A stretch of DNA of 64,000 nucleotides from Catenulispora yoronensis (GCF_039531695.1 NZ_BAAAQN010000054.1:1-64000), one strand, 5' to 3'; counted from the stretch's first letter, positions 44,051-53,281 are shown. Translations and numbers: made by a program. The notes: generated from the letters alone by a model not told the origin.

Positions 44051-46114
44051 TCAGCTCACGGTCAGCGAGTTGTCGTCCAGCACGAACGACGTCTGCAGCG
44101 AGCTGTCCTCGGTCCCGGTGAACTTGATCGTCACCGTCTTCCCGATGTACGACGCCAGGTTGTACGAGTGCACGGTGTACCCGCTGGCGGCGTTCAGGTT
44201 CGAGAAGGTCGCCAGCGTCCCGAGCACGGTGCCCGAGGAGTTCAGCACCTGCACCGTGAACTTGTCGTACGCGGTGCTGGTGGTGGTCTCGCTGGTGTCG
44301 ACGTGCAGGAAGAACGACAGCGTCGCGCTGCTGCACGTGGCCGGGATGGTCACCGACTGCGAAGCGGTGTCGGTGTGGGTGGTGCCGTACCCGTCGAACC
44401 ACGCGTCCCACGAGCCGCCGTGCGCCGGCTCCGAGGCCGAGTTGTTCAGGACGCCGCTGCTCAGCGTCCAGGGGGCCGCCGCCCCGGTCTCGAAGCCGCC
44501 GTTGCCGATCAGCTGCGCCGCGGTGCAGCCGCCGCCCCCGGAGGAGGTGATGGTGAAGGAGAAGGTGGTCGAGCCGCTGGCCGTGCCCGAGGACGCGGTC
44601 ACCGTCACGCTGGAGGTCCCGGCGGTGGTCGGGGTACCGCTGATCAGGCCCGAGGAGCTGATCGACAGGCCGGCCGGCAGGCCGGTCGCCGAGTAGGTCA
44701 GCGCCTTGCCGGCCGAGTCGGTGGCGCTGATCTGCTTGGACACCGCGGTGCCGACCACACCGGACAGGCTGCCCGGGTTGGTGACGGTCACGGTCTCGCT
44801 GCTGGTGCCCCCGGAGGTGAAGGCGGTCAGGCCGTTGGGCGTGCCCAGGCCGGTCGGACCGTCGTAGCCGGCGGCGGCGGTGCAGAAGTAGGACGGCGAG
44901 CACGAGCCGTTGTTGCCGCTGGTGACGTCGTACAGGCTGCCGGTGTGCGCGTAGGGGTAGGACGCCGGGGTGTCCGAGGAGCCGGGGGTGCCGGCCAGCG
45001 CGTAGACCGAGGCGATGATCGGGGACGACGCCGAGGTGCCGCCGTAGACCGCCCAGCCGCTGCCGCCGTAGGTCTGGTAGACCGCGACGCCGGTGGCCGG
45101 GTCGGCGACCGCCGAGACGTCCGCGACCATGCGCTTGGTGCAGCCGGTGTCCTTCTGCCAGGTCGGCTTGGACACGTCGGAGGAGCAGCCGGAGCCGGCG
45201 CCCTCGGAGGAGGAGGTCTTCCACACCGACTCGGTCCAGCCGCGGGTGCTGGAGTTGCGGCTCAGCGAGGTGCCGCCGACCGCGGTGACGTACTGCGAGG
45301 ACGCCGGGTACTCGGTGCCGGCGCTGTAGGCGCCGTCACCGGAGGAGGCGGTGATCGCCACGCCGGGGTGGTGGAAGTAGCTGGAGTCGGACGAGGACTC
45401 GGAGCCGTCCTCGCTGCCGCCGTAGCTGTTGGACACGAACTTCGCGCCCTGCGCCACGGCCTGGTTCACCGCGGTGCCCAGGTCGTTCATGTTCGCCGAG
45501 CTGGCCTCGACGAGCAGGATGTGGCAGCTCGGGCAGACGGCCGAGACCATGTCGACGTCCAGGGAGATCTCCCCGGCCCAGCCGGTGTCGGCGGCCGGGT
45601 AGCTGGTGCCGCCGTTCTGGTCGATCTTCCGGAAGCAGCCGTTGGCCGTGGTGCACGCCGGCAGGCCGTAGGTCGACCGGTAGGTCGCCAGGTCCGATTC
45701 GGCGTTCGGGTCGTCCTGCGCGTCGACGATCGCGACCGTCTGGCCCGAGCCGCCGGAGGACGGCAGGCTGTAGGCCGAGAGCAGGTCGGTGCGGCCGAAG
45801 CCGGACGGTGTCGCGTTCGGCGACAGCGCCAGGCCGGTGTTCGGCAGCTTGTCGGTGCGGCGCAGCGCCAGGCAGGCCGCGTGGTGCGGGGCGACGTGCT
45901 GGTCGCAGACGTTGACGGCGGGCACCTGGGACGTGCTCGCTGTGCTGACGCCGCTCGCGGCGGCCGACTGCGCCGCCGGGACCGGTGCCGCCGGGACCGG
46001 TGCCGCCGAGGCCGGCGCCGCCGAGCCCAGGGTCACCAGGGCGAGGACGCCGACCAGCGCGGAGCCGGTGCGCAGCAGGACCCGGCGGGTTCTGCCGGAT
46101 GGCAGGTGGGACAC
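44051..46114 (-). CDS. Secreted S53-family (sedolisin/kumamolisin-like) serine-carboxyl protease
   Basis: The 687-residue exported protein starts at GTG 46114 behind AGGAGA. A signal peptide ends near AAPASA, followed by a Pro/Ala/Ser-rich stretch. The catalytic domain shows the S53 triad context: Glu182 and Asp186 in GEISLDVDM, and nucleophile Ser361 in YGGTSASSP. Cysteines such as CPSC suggest disulfides. A putative Ig domain follows (AVSKQISATDSAGKALTYSA to GTPTTAGTSSVTV), then a jelly-roll, probably carbohydrate-binding C-terminal domain. The pro-region is shorter than in classical sedolisins. Such enzymes degrade protein in acid, fitting an acid-soil organism. Confidence 0.9.
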   Translation of the reverse strand: MSHLPSGRTRRVLLRTGSALVGVLALVTLGSAAPASAAPVPAAPVPAAQSAAASGVSTASTSQVPAVNVCDQHVAPHHAACLALRRTDKLPNTGLALSPNATPSGFGRTDLLSAYSLPSSGGSGQTVAIVDAQDDPNAESDLATYRSTYGLPACTTANGCFRKIDQNGGTSYPAADTGWAGEISLDVDMVSAVCPSCHILLVEASSANMNDLGTAVNQAVAQGAKFVSNSYGGSEDGSESSSDSSYFHHPGVAITASSGDGAYSAGTEYPASSQYVTAVGGTSLSRNSSTRGWTESVWKTSSSEGAGSGCSSDVSKPTWQKDTGCTKRMVADVSAVADPATGVAVYQTYGGSGWAVYGGTSASSPIIASVYALAGTPGSSDTPASYPYAHTGSLYDVTSGNNGSCSPSYFCTAAAGYDGPTGLGTPNGLTAFTSGGTSSETVTVTNPGSLSGVVGTAVSKQISATDSAGKALTYSATGLPAGLSISSSGLISGTPTTAGTSSVTVTASSGTASGSTTFSFTITSSGGGGCTAAQLIGNGGFETGAAAPWTLSSGVLNNSASEPAHGGSWDAWFDGYGTTHTDTASQSVTIPATCSSATLSFFLHVDTSETTTSTAYDKFTVQVLNSSGTVLGTLATFSNLNAASGYTVHSYNLASYIGKTVTIKFTGTEDSSLQTSFVLDDNSLTVS

Positions 46115-46529
46115 GGAGTCTCCTGTCGTTGTGGGACGATTGGGACCGTGCGGTTTTCGCGCGCGACCGCCCCCGGCCCGCTTTTCGGGCAGGGGTCGAC
46201 ACGGAACGCACGCGGATTTCACCCCGGGCCGCTAAGACGGCCAGTACTAAGGTGGGCAGTACTACTGCGGGGTTGGGTACATCGCGGACCGTAACAACGC
46301 CCTGAAACACGGTCAAGGGCGTTGCGCGGGTCAAGGGCAGGACAAGGGAGACCCTAGCCGGAGCCGGGGGAGGTGCGGGGCGGCAATTGTGCCGTCCCGT
46401 TCGAGCCGGCCATCTACTCGTCGGTAACCCGGGCGTAACCCGCCGGGGTCGGCGCCGCCTTGACAGTTCGAGCCCTGCGATCGATGGTGTGGACCACATC
46501 GCACCGGGCCGCATGTCAGGGAGCGTCAA
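46115..46529. promoter_or_regulatory. Divergent promoter region of the S53 protease and GH18-like genes
   Basis: No gene was seen. Two CAGTACTA copies lie at 46242-46249 and 46257-46264, 15 bases apart. An inverted repeat pairs AACGCCCT and AGGGCGTT (46296-46323). GGTCAAGGGC is directly repeated at about 46311 and 46329. The clustering suggests binding sites controlling the two secreted-enzyme genes together, but no regulator is adjacent. Confidence 0.45.
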
Positions 46530-47672
46530 TTGCGCGCACGCCTCAGAGGTCTCAGACTGCTCGCCGCCGTGGTGGTCCTCGTCGCCGGGGCCGTCGCCCC
46601 GGGCGCGGCCGCCGCCACCGCGACCGGAACTGCCGCGACCGGAACTGCCGCGACCGGAACTGCCGCGACCGGCACCCCCCTTCAGGTCTACGGGGCATGG
46701 CACTGCTCCAACGACGCCTGCCTGTGGGGCTCGGTCCGAAACATGGCCGACTTCGACACCAACAACCACTGGCTCATCGACCGCGGGGACGGGCATCCGT
46801 CGGTCAACGTCGTCGTCCTCAGCTTCGTCAATCCCCTGAAGCTGTTGAACGGCACCAACGACTCCGGCGACACCAACGGCGTCCCGAACGGCATGACTCC
46901 GGCCGTGGTGAACTACTTCACCAGCCACGGAGTGCGCGTGATGCTGTCGATCGGCGGCATCACCTACGTGTCCGCCTGGGATTCGGCCCTGAGTCAGAAC
47001 GGCACGCTGCTCGGCCAGAAGGCGGCCGCGCTCGCCGGTCAACTAGGGGTCGGAATGGAGATCGACTATGAGAACAGCTCCAATCCCAACCTGACCGGAC
47101 TTCAGAGCTTCGTCAGCGCCTACCGCGCCGCGCATCCGTACGACGCCACCGGCGCCGACCCGACGGCGCGCCTGACGATCGACGTGGCGGCCGGCGACCG
47201 CTGGCTGGTGGGGCTGGACCAGTACGCGACGGCGAACTGGCTGCGGACCGACAGCCCGGTGCTCGACTACGCGAACGCGATGGTGCCGAGCAAGCAGCCG
47301 AACGCGAGCTCGGCGGAGTCGAACTGGCAGGAGCACCTGGCGGGCAAACCGCAGTACAGCCCGCCGATTCCGCCGCTGGCGCCGGCGAAGTTCACCGGGA
47401 GCCTCTACATCGCCGAGGGCGGTTCGGTGCGGCCCGAGTGCACGAACTTCGGCGCGTCGGTGCAGAACGCGGCGGGCGGTTGGGTCCAGTCGGCGGCGCC
47501 CGACGGCGCCGGGACCACGGCCGGGATGCTGGGATTCATGTTCTGGGCCGCCGAGAAGCCCGCCACCAAGGGCGTGACGACCGACCCGCCGAACACGTGT
47601 CAGGGCGGGGTGGGCGTGGGCGCGTCGACGTTCAACGTGCCGATCCCGATGCCGGCGTTGCGGCAGAGCTGA
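46530..47672 (+). CDS. Secreted GH18-like (chitinase/endo-GlcNAcase fold) protein
   Basis: The 380-residue exported protein starts at TTG 46530, six bases after GGGAG. A signal peptide ends near GAAAAT, followed by a fourfold five-residue repeat A-T-G-T-A encoded by 15-bp DNA repeats. The barrel shows VNVVVLSFVNP, HGVRVMLSIGG (the GH18 SxGG strand) and GVGMEIDYE in place of DxxDxDxE. The acid-base Glu and the Asp two before it are kept, while the two earlier Asp are Val and Glu. Activity is therefore plausible but not certain. Confidence 0.75.
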   Translation: MRARLRGLRLLAAVVVLVAGAVAPGAAAATATGTAATGTAATGTAATGTPLQVYGAWHCSNDACLWGSVRNMADFDTNNHWLIDRGDGHPSVNVVVLSFVNPLKLLNGTNDSGDTNGVPNGMTPAVVNYFTSHGVRVMLSIGGITYVSAWDSALSQNGTLLGQKAAALAGQLGVGMEIDYENSSNPNLTGLQSFVSAYRAAHPYDATGADPTARLTIDVAAGDRWLVGLDQYATANWLRTDSPVLDYANAMVPSKQPNASSAESNWQEHLAGKPQYSPPIPPLAPAKFTGSLYIAEGGSVRPECTNFGASVQNAAGGWVQSAAPDGAGTTAGMLGFMFWAAEKPATKGVTTDPPNTCQGGVGVGASTFNVPIPMPALRQS

Positions 47673-47739
47673 TGCGGCGGCGTTGACGGGTTCTGATCCC
47701 GGTTGGTGAGTGCGGTCCCGTCCTCGGGCGGGGCCGCAC

Positions 47740-48363
47740 TCACGCGCGGCGGGCCGAGGCTCCGCCGTCCGCGGCGTGCTTGCTGCGCCACGTGCTTTTC
47801 TTCGCCTGGTTGCCGCAGCGGTCCATGGAGCACCAGCGGCGGGTCCCCGGCCGCGAGGTGTCGAGGAACCAGGCGCCGCAGTTCGGGCCGGCGCAGTCGC
47901 GGACCCGGGACAGCAGCGGTGAGGTCGCCAGGTCCAGGGCGTCGCGGGCGATCAGGGCCAGGAGCGCGGCGACGGGGTCGTCGGCGGAGTGGGTCACGGT
48001 GCCGTCGGCGTCGAGCACCGGGTGCGGGGTCGGCGCGGCGGCGACCTGGTTGAGCAGGGCCCTGGCTTCGGGCGGACAGTCGGCGGCCCCGGTGGTCCGG
48101 GCCGCTTTGAGCAGCGTGTGGACGGCTTCGCGCGTTCGGCGCGCGGCGAGCACCGTGCGGGGCGGCGGCACTGGGACGGCCGCGCCGGGGGAGTACGGGC
48201 CCAGCTGCGCGACCCACGCGCCGAGGGCCTCGGCGGTGTCGAGCTCCTCGACCTCGTCCGCCGATCCCCGCCATCGCAAAGTCCTGATGAAGTCGAGGCA
48301 GACGCGGCCGGAGCCGGTGCGGAAATCGGTGCGGAGGTCGGTGCGGGGGTCGGGAGCGCTCAC
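47740..48363 (-). CDS. CGNR zinc-finger (ABATE-domain) regulator
   Basis: The 207-residue protein has an N-terminal ABATE-type domain (VCLDFIRTLRWRGSADEVEEL) and a C-terminal CGNR zinc finger: DCAGPNCGAWFLDTSRPG, then RRWCSMDRCGNQAKKSTW with four Cys ligands and the CGN motif. Such proteins are predicted DNA-binding regulators. It is divergent from an MFS exporter, with a long inverted repeat between them that is the likely autoregulatory operator. GTG 48363 has no strong ribosome binding site, so the mRNA may be leaderless. Confidence 0.9.
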   Translation of the reverse strand: MSAPDPRTDLRTDFRTGSGRVCLDFIRTLRWRGSADEVEELDTAEALGAWVAQLGPYSPGAAVPVPPPRTVLAARRTREAVHTLLKAARTTGAADCPPEARALLNQVAAAPTPHPVLDADGTVTHSADDPVAALLALIARDALDLATSPLLSRVRDCAGPNCGAWFLDTSRPGTRRWCSMDRCGNQAKKSTWRSKHAADGGASARRA

Positions 48364-48379
48364 CCGGCGAGTCTAACCC

Positions 48380-48428
48380 GGAACCGGTTTGACTGGTGTA
48401 CGGTGATGGAACCAGTTGAACCGGTTCC
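48380..48428. promoter_or_regulatory. Long inverted-repeat operator between CGNR and MFS genes
   Basis: GGAACCGGTTTGACTGGT (48380-48397) and ACCAGTTGAACCGGTTCC (48411-48428) match as an inverted repeat at 16 of 18 positions. Each arm contains the palindrome AACCGGTT. The 13-base spacer contains an ATG that would be an unlikely start for the MFS gene. A possible -35 (TTGACT) lies inside the left arm, so binding would block transcription. Confidence 0.8.
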
Positions 48429-48441
48429 TTCAGGGGGGATC

Positions 48442-49635
48442 TTGCTGACCCGTCCGTTGCTGTTCCTGCTGTCCTTGGCCTGCGGCGTGGCCGTCGCCAA
48501 CATCTACTTCCCGCAGGCCATCAGCCCGCTGATAGCGAGCGGCCTGGGAGTGGGCAAGTCCTCCGCCGCCCTGGTCACCACCTGCTCCCAGGTCGGCTAC
48601 GCGGCCGGGATCTTCCTGCTCGTGCCGCTCGGCGACCGCCTCCGCCACCGCCGGCTGGTCCCGACCCTGCTGCTGCTCACCGCCGGCGCCCTGGCCCTGG
48701 CCGGCGCGGCGACGGCGCTGCCGCTGCTGGCCGCGGCCAGCGTCCTGATCGGCCTGACCACGGTCGTGCCGCAGATCCTGATCCCGATGGCCGCCGGCCT
48801 GGCCGAGCCCGAGCGGCGCGGCGAGGTCACCGGCACCCTGCTGTCCGGCCTGATCGGCGGGATCCTGCTGGCTCGGACGTTCTCCGGCGTCCTCGGCGCC
48901 TGGCTCGGCTGGCGCGCGCCGTACCTGATCGCCGCCGCCGTGGCCCTCGCGCTGTCGGCGGCGACGGCCGCCTTCCTGCCGCCGACGGCCCCGAGCACCG
49001 GCGAGCGGTATCCGGCGCTGCTCGCGACCTCGGTCCGGCTGTTCCGCTCGGAGCCGCTGCTGCGCCGGTCCTGCGGCTACCAGGTGCTGGCGTTCGCCGG
49101 GTTCAGCGCGGCGTGGACCGCGATCGCGCTGCACGTCACCGGTCCGCGCTACCACCTGGGCACGCCGGCGGTCGGGATCCTGGCGCTGGTCGGCGCCGGG
49201 AGCATGGTCGCGACCCGGCGCGCGGGCCGGGTCGCCGACCGGCTCGGGCCGGACGTCGTGAACCGGCGCGCGATGGTCGGGGTCCTGGCGGCGGCGGCCG
49301 TTCTGCTGATCGGCACCGCCGGAGGCGTGGTCGGGCTGATCGGCCTCGGCGTCGGCATGCTCGGACTGGACGTCGCGGTGCAGTCCGGCCAGGTGGCCAA
49401 CCAGGCGCGGATCTTCGCGCTGCGCCCGGAGATGCGCGCGCGGCTGAACACGGCCTACATGACCTGTGCGTTCCTCGGTGGGAGCGCGGGCTCGTGGCTC
49501 GGGGTGCGAGCCTATTCGGCCTTCGGCTGGAACGGCGTCTGCGGTGCGGTCGCTGTGCTCGGTGCCGTGGCGCTGGCCGCTATCGCCTTGCCGTCTGCTG
49601 CTGGCGGCCCCGCGCGCCTGCGCCGTACGAGCTGA
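48442..49635 (+). CDS. MFS-family exporter
   Basis: The 397-residue protein has about 12 membrane helices. It begins LTRPLLFLLSLACGVAVANIYF with the drug-exporter motif A region VPLGDRLRHRRLV after helix 2, and a helix 5-like motif near GGILLARTFSGVLGAWLGW. TTG 48442 behind GGGGGGA is favoured because the alternative ATG 48406 lies within the operator spacer and lacks a ribosome binding site. The divergent CGNR regulator and operator indicate ligand-responsive efflux. The last 56 bases overlap the convergent gene at 49580. Confidence 0.87.
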   Translation: MLTRPLLFLLSLACGVAVANIYFPQAISPLIASGLGVGKSSAALVTTCSQVGYAAGIFLLVPLGDRLRHRRLVPTLLLLTAGALALAGAATALPLLAAASVLIGLTTVVPQILIPMAAGLAEPERRGEVTGTLLSGLIGGILLARTFSGVLGAWLGWRAPYLIAAAVALALSAATAAFLPPTAPSTGERYPALLATSVRLFRSEPLLRRSCGYQVLAFAGFSAAWTAIALHVTGPRYHLGTPAVGILALVGAGSMVATRRAGRVADRLGPDVVNRRAMVGVLAAAAVLLIGTAGGVVGLIGLGVGMLGLDVAVQSGQVANQARIFALRPEMRARLNTAYMTCAFLGGSAGSWLGVRAYSAFGWNGVCGAVAVLGAVALAAIALPSAAGGPARLRRTS

Positions 49636-49873
49636 GGTCGCACAGGAAGCCCAGGATCACGAGGAACCAGCCGAAGCCGGTGACGCCGCGCACCGGGGCG
49701 TAGACGAGCACGTACAACAAGGTCGTGAAGGGCAGGAAGACCAGGCCGGCGAGCGGGGCGAGCCAGCCGTGGTGGAACGCGACGGCCACGCGGTCGGTGA
49801 ACAGCCACGTGAACAGGAGGGCGAGCCGGGGGAACGCTGATCCGAACAGCGCCAGCAGGCAGCCGCAGCCCAT
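49580..49873 (-). CDS. Small membrane protein (97 residues)
   Basis: The frame starts at ATG 49873, behind GGGGAACG. It encodes two or three hydrophobic helices (LALFGSAFPRLALLFTWLF, LAPLAGLVFLPFTTLLYVLVY, VTGFGWFLVILGFLCDLSSYG) and a short basic tail. Its pattern resembles widespread small actinobacterial membrane proteins of unknown function. It overlaps the end of the convergent MFS gene by 56 bases. Confidence 0.78.
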   Translation of the reverse strand: MGCGCLLALFGSAFPRLALLFTWLFTDRVAVAFHHGWLAPLAGLVFLPFTTLLYVLVYAPVRGVTGFGWFLVILGFLCDLSSYGAGARGRQQQTARR

Positions 49874-49937
49874 TGTCGTTCCCCGCTCTCGTGATGGTGT
49901 GGAATGGGTGTTTCGACACCTTTCTTCCACAAGATCG

Positions 49938-51956
49938 TCAGTTCACACATGTGATCCCGTTGTCCATGGCGATGCCGGGAGGCGGGGACGGCTGCGCCGG
50001 GGACGCGGTCGCGGAGGGGTCGTCCGGGTTCGCGCCGGGGTCGGCCGGCGGGACGTAGTCGGCGCCGATGCGGACCACCACGTGGCCGGCGGCGGTGCGG
50101 GCCGACGGCGCCGGGAGCGCGGCGACGCCCAGCTTCTCCGCGAGCTGGTCGGCGGCCTTGGCCGCGCCCTTGCCGTACAGGATGGTGGTGTGGTTCTGGG
50201 CCGCCCAGCCGCCGGTCTTGTCCACCGGCCAGCCCGCGGCGGCCAGCAGGTCGGCGACCGACGTCGCCATGCCGCGGGTGGGCGTGGCGTTGTAGACGTC
50301 GACGACGGTGTGCGGGGCGGCGGAGTTCGCGGACGGGGTCGGGGGCGCCGGCACCAACAACGCGATTCCGGTGGCGTGCGGTGCGGTCGGCGTTCCGGGA
50401 TCGCGATCGGTGTTCGAGGGCGAAGGCGAAGGTGAGGGTGAAGGGGAAGACGCCCCGTCCGTCGGTCCCGTCCCCGGTCCGTCCCCGTTCGGGTCCAGGG
50501 CGTCGCGCGGATCGGTCTGCACGTCCCCGAACGCCGAGGTCACGATCCGCCGGATCTGCCACGGGTTCACCGTGTTGACCGACCCGTCCCCGGGCAGCAC
50601 CGGCTGCCCGGTGATCGGCAGCTCCCGGAAGTCGGCGTTGCCGGCGGTCAGGTTCTGCGCGCGGGTGGCGAAGTCCAGCACGTCCCAGGCGTCGTCGATG
50701 ACCAGGTCCTTCTTCACCACGTCGAACAGGTCCCGCATCCGGCCCAGGTCGCCGATCACGCCGTCGTCGCGCAGCTTGTGCATGACCGAGGACAGGAACG
50801 CCTGCTGCCGCCGGTTCCGGTCGAAGTCGCCGCGCAGCAGGTGGAAGCGCTGGCGGACGAACTGGAGCGCGGTCGGGGCGTCGAGCTGGGAGTAGCCGGC
50901 CGGCAGCTTCAGGCCGGTGCCGGCGCCGTCCTCGATCGGGTCGTCGACCGGGTGGTTCAGGCACACCTCGATCGGCCCCACGGCCTTGGCGATGTCGTAG
51001 AAGCCCAGCAGGTTGATCTCCGCCAGGTGGTCCACGTGCTCGCCGGTGAGCAGCTGCACCGCGCGGATCGTGGACTCCCGGCCGACCTCCCGGCTGACCT
51101 TCTCGATCTGCGCCTTGTCGGACATCCCGGAGTCCTTCAGCCGCTGCTCGGCGATGCCCTTGGCCCGGCCGTAGGCCTCCTTGATCTTGTGCATGCCCAG
51201 GTCCGGGATCTCGCCGACGCTGGAGTCGCCGCCGGGCTCCTCGACGTAGTCGTCGCGCGCGATGGAGAACGAGGTCACCCGGCCGCCGTCGGCGGGGATG
51301 TGCATCAGGATCAGGACGTTGGTGTTGTAGCCGCCGATCTCCGAGGACCCGGCGTGCAGCTCCTGCTCCACGAAGTCGGTCGGCAGGTCGTTGCCGTCCA
51401 TGTCCTTGCGCGAGTCCAGGCCGATCAGCAACAGGTTGACCGAGCCGTCCAGGTGCGGGGCGACGTAGCCCTTCTCGCCGGAGCGGATCGCGTTGATCGC
51501 GTCGGAGGTCAGCAGGCCGGAGGTCAGGTTGTGGTACGCCGCCCAGGTCGCGCCGCTGACCAGCAGCGCCACCGCCGAGGCCGAGCCGAGCAGGGCGCGG
51601 GCGGCGACGGTGGCGCGGCCGGCGCGGGGCGGGACCGGCCGGCCTCCGCCGGGGTCGGCCCCGCCCTGGGGACGCCGGTAGCGGAGCTCGTCCTGCGCCC
51701 GCGGATAGGCCGGCGGATGCGGATAGGACGGCGCATGCGGGGCGAGGTCGTAAGGGGGCTGAAGACGCGGGCTGCGCGGCGGGCTGCCGGCCGTACGCCT
51801 GCCGCCCTGGCCGGCCTGGCCGCTTTTGCCGGCGACGCCGCTCTTGCCGCTGCCGCCGTTCCTGCTGCTCCTGCTGCTCTTGCTGTTCCTGCCATTGCTA
51901 CCGCCGCGGTCGCCGTCCTTCCGTCCGCGGCCGCTCCCGGACTTGCTCTCAGGCAC
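49938..51956 (-). CDS. LytR-CpsA-Psr (LCP) family cell-wall glycopolymer ligase with LytR_C domain
   Basis: The 672-residue protein has a Ser/Gly/Arg-rich cytoplasmic tail (about 1-115), one membrane helix (LLGSASAVALLVSGATWAAYH) and an extracellular LCP domain (about 165-400: VNLLLIGLDSRKD, TNVLILMHIPADGGRVTSFSIARDDYV, LTGEHVDHLAEINLLGFYDI). A LytR_C domain follows (VVDVYNATPTRGMATSVADLLAAAGW). LCP enzymes attach teichoic acid, arabinogalactan or capsule to peptidoglycan. GTG 51956 overlaps the upstream gene's stop by eight bases, so the pair is coupled. Confidence 0.93.
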   Translation of the reverse strand: MPESKSGSGRGRKDGDRGGSNGRNSKSSRSSRNGGSGKSGVAGKSGQAGQGGRRTAGSPPRSPRLQPPYDLAPHAPSYPHPPAYPRAQDELRYRRPQGGADPGGGRPVPPRAGRATVAARALLGSASAVALLVSGATWAAYHNLTSGLLTSDAINAIRSGEKGYVAPHLDGSVNLLLIGLDSRKDMDGNDLPTDFVEQELHAGSSEIGGYNTNVLILMHIPADGGRVTSFSIARDDYVEEPGGDSSVGEIPDLGMHKIKEAYGRAKGIAEQRLKDSGMSDKAQIEKVSREVGRESTIRAVQLLTGEHVDHLAEINLLGFYDIAKAVGPIEVCLNHPVDDPIEDGAGTGLKLPAGYSQLDAPTALQFVRQRFHLLRGDFDRNRRQQAFLSSVMHKLRDDGVIGDLGRMRDLFDVVKKDLVIDDAWDVLDFATRAQNLTAGNADFRELPITGQPVLPGDGSVNTVNPWQIRRIVTSAFGDVQTDPRDALDPNGDGPGTGPTDGASSPSPSPSPSPSNTDRDPGTPTAPHATGIALLVPAPPTPSANSAAPHTVVDVYNATPTRGMATSVADLLAAAGWPVDKTGGWAAQNHTTILYGKGAAKAADQLAEKLGVAALPAPSARTAAGHVVVRIGADYVPPADPGANPDDPSATASPAQPSPPPGIAMDNGITCVN

Positions 51957-52377
51957 CGACCGACCCCCGGCGTCCCGTGGTCCGCCGGACCACCGCGACC
52001 AGCGCGGCGGCGGCGAGCGCCAGCGCCATGGCGGGGAAGGCGTCGATCATGCCGTGCACGACCGCCACCGCCTGCTTCGTGCCGTCCCCCGAGGTGTCCA
52101 GCAGCTCCCGGCCCACGCTCACCGTCCAGATCGCCAACGGCGCCGCGGGCAGCACCCACCACAGCCCGGCCGGCCGGACCCGCACCGCCGCGAAGGCCGC
52201 GGCCGCGACGCACAGCAGCACGAACGCCGCACCGCCGAGGAACACCCCGATCAACGGGGCGAGCAGCAGCAGCGCGAGGACGTGCGCCGCCGGAGTGGGA
52301 GGCTTCGGCCGTCCGCGCCGGGCCGGCGCGCGGCGGCCGGTGTCCTGGGTGCCGGGGGTGTGTGGCATGAGCCACAT
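51949..52377 (-). CDS. Small membrane protein, DUF6542-like, coupled to the LCP gene
   Basis: The 142-residue protein begins with a Pro/Arg-rich segment followed by about four hydrophobic helices (VLALLLLAPLIGVFLGGAAF, FVLLCVAAAAFAAV, LWWVLPAAPLAIWTV, AFPAMALALAAAALVAVV). The layout resembles actinobacterial DUF6542 proteins; this is a weak match by eye. ATG 52377 follows AGGATG; ATG 52368 is possible. Its 3' end overlaps the LCP gene start, suggesting a role in wall polymer assembly. Confidence 0.65.
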   Translation of the reverse strand: MWLMPHTPGTQDTGRRAPARRGRPKPPTPAAHVLALLLLAPLIGVFLGGAAFVLLCVAAAAFAAVRVRPAGLWWVLPAAPLAIWTVSVGRELLDTSGDGTKQAVAVVHGMIDAFPAMALALAAAALVAVVRRTTGRRGSVGA

Positions 52378-52533
52378 CTTCACATCCTGGGCAGCGGTGT
52401 GGGGATAAGGGCGAGAAGTGTCTGATGCCGGATTCATCAGCTCATGGGATGATCCATCGACTCCCGGGGACCATCACGAAGACAGGTGCTGGCACCCCTG
52501 TTTCGGCGCCCGCTTCCCGGGAGCCTGGAAGGC

Positions 52534-53280
52534 ATGACAGCCATGGAAGACGCCCTGCGTCTGGAATCGGTGAGCAAGACCTACGGCGAGCGCGTGCGCG
52601 TCACCGCCCTGGACGACGTGAGCCTGGCGCTGCCCTACGGCACCTTCACCGCCGTGATGGGGCCCTCCGGCTCCGGCAAGAGCACCCTGCTGAACACCGC
52701 CTCCGGCCTGGAGCCGGCCGACAGCGGCCGGATCCTGGTCGGCGGGCAGCAGCTCGACACCTCCGACGAGACCGCCGCGACCCGTTTCCGCCGGGGCCGC
52801 ATCGGCTTCGTGTTCCAGGCCTTCAACCTGCTGCCGACCCTGACCGTGTGGCAGAACGTCCTGCTGCCGGCCCGGATCGCCGGGAGCCCGGTCGCCAAGC
52901 GCCACACCCGCGAGGTGCTCGACCGCGTCGGCCTCGGCGACCGGCTGGACCACCGCCCGGCCGAGCTGTCCGGCGGCGAGCAGCAGCGGGTGGCCATCGC
53001 CCGCGCCATCGTCACCCGCCCGGCGCTGCTGTTCGCCGACGAGCCCACCGGCGCCCTGGACTCCGCTCGCGCCGCCGAGGTGCTGACGCTGCTCGGGGAA
53101 TCGGTGCGGGAGTTCGGGCAGACCGTGGTGATGGTGACCCACGACCCGGTCGCCGCCGCCTACGCCGACCGGGTCCTGTTCCTGGCCGACGGCCGGATCG
53201 TCGACGAGCTGCAGGCCCCCGAGGCGGCCGGCGTCGCCGCCCGGATGGCCGCGTTCCGGCCCCGCAAGGCGGTGGCCTGA
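52534..53280 (+). CDS. ABC transporter ATPase, LolD/MacB type
   Basis: The 248-residue ATPase has Walker A GPSGSGKST, Q-loop FVFQAFNLLPTLTV, signature LSGGEQQR, Walker B LLFADEPTGALDS and switch MVTHDP. ATG 52534 is chosen because the family start (LRLESVSKTYG) follows directly; a frame open to 52486 adds unrelated residues. The FtsX-type permease begins one base after its stop, and a two-component system follows. Confidence 0.93.
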   Translation: MTAMEDALRLESVSKTYGERVRVTALDDVSLALPYGTFTAVMGPSGSGKSTLLNTASGLEPADSGRILVGGQQLDTSDETAATRFRRGRIGFVFQAFNLLPTLTVWQNVLLPARIAGSPVAKRHTREVLDRVGLGDRLDHRPAELSGGEQQRVAIARAIVTRPALLFADEPTGALDSARAAEVLTLLGESVREFGQTVVMVTHDPVAAAYADRVLFLADGRIVDELQAPEAAGVAARMAAFRPRKAVA

Positions 53281-53281
53281 C

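Noticed and set aside
48406..48441. ATG 48406 as start of the MFS exporter
   Set aside because: It lies in the spacer of the operator palindrome without a ribosome binding site; TTG 48442 follows GGGGGGA and begins the first membrane helix.
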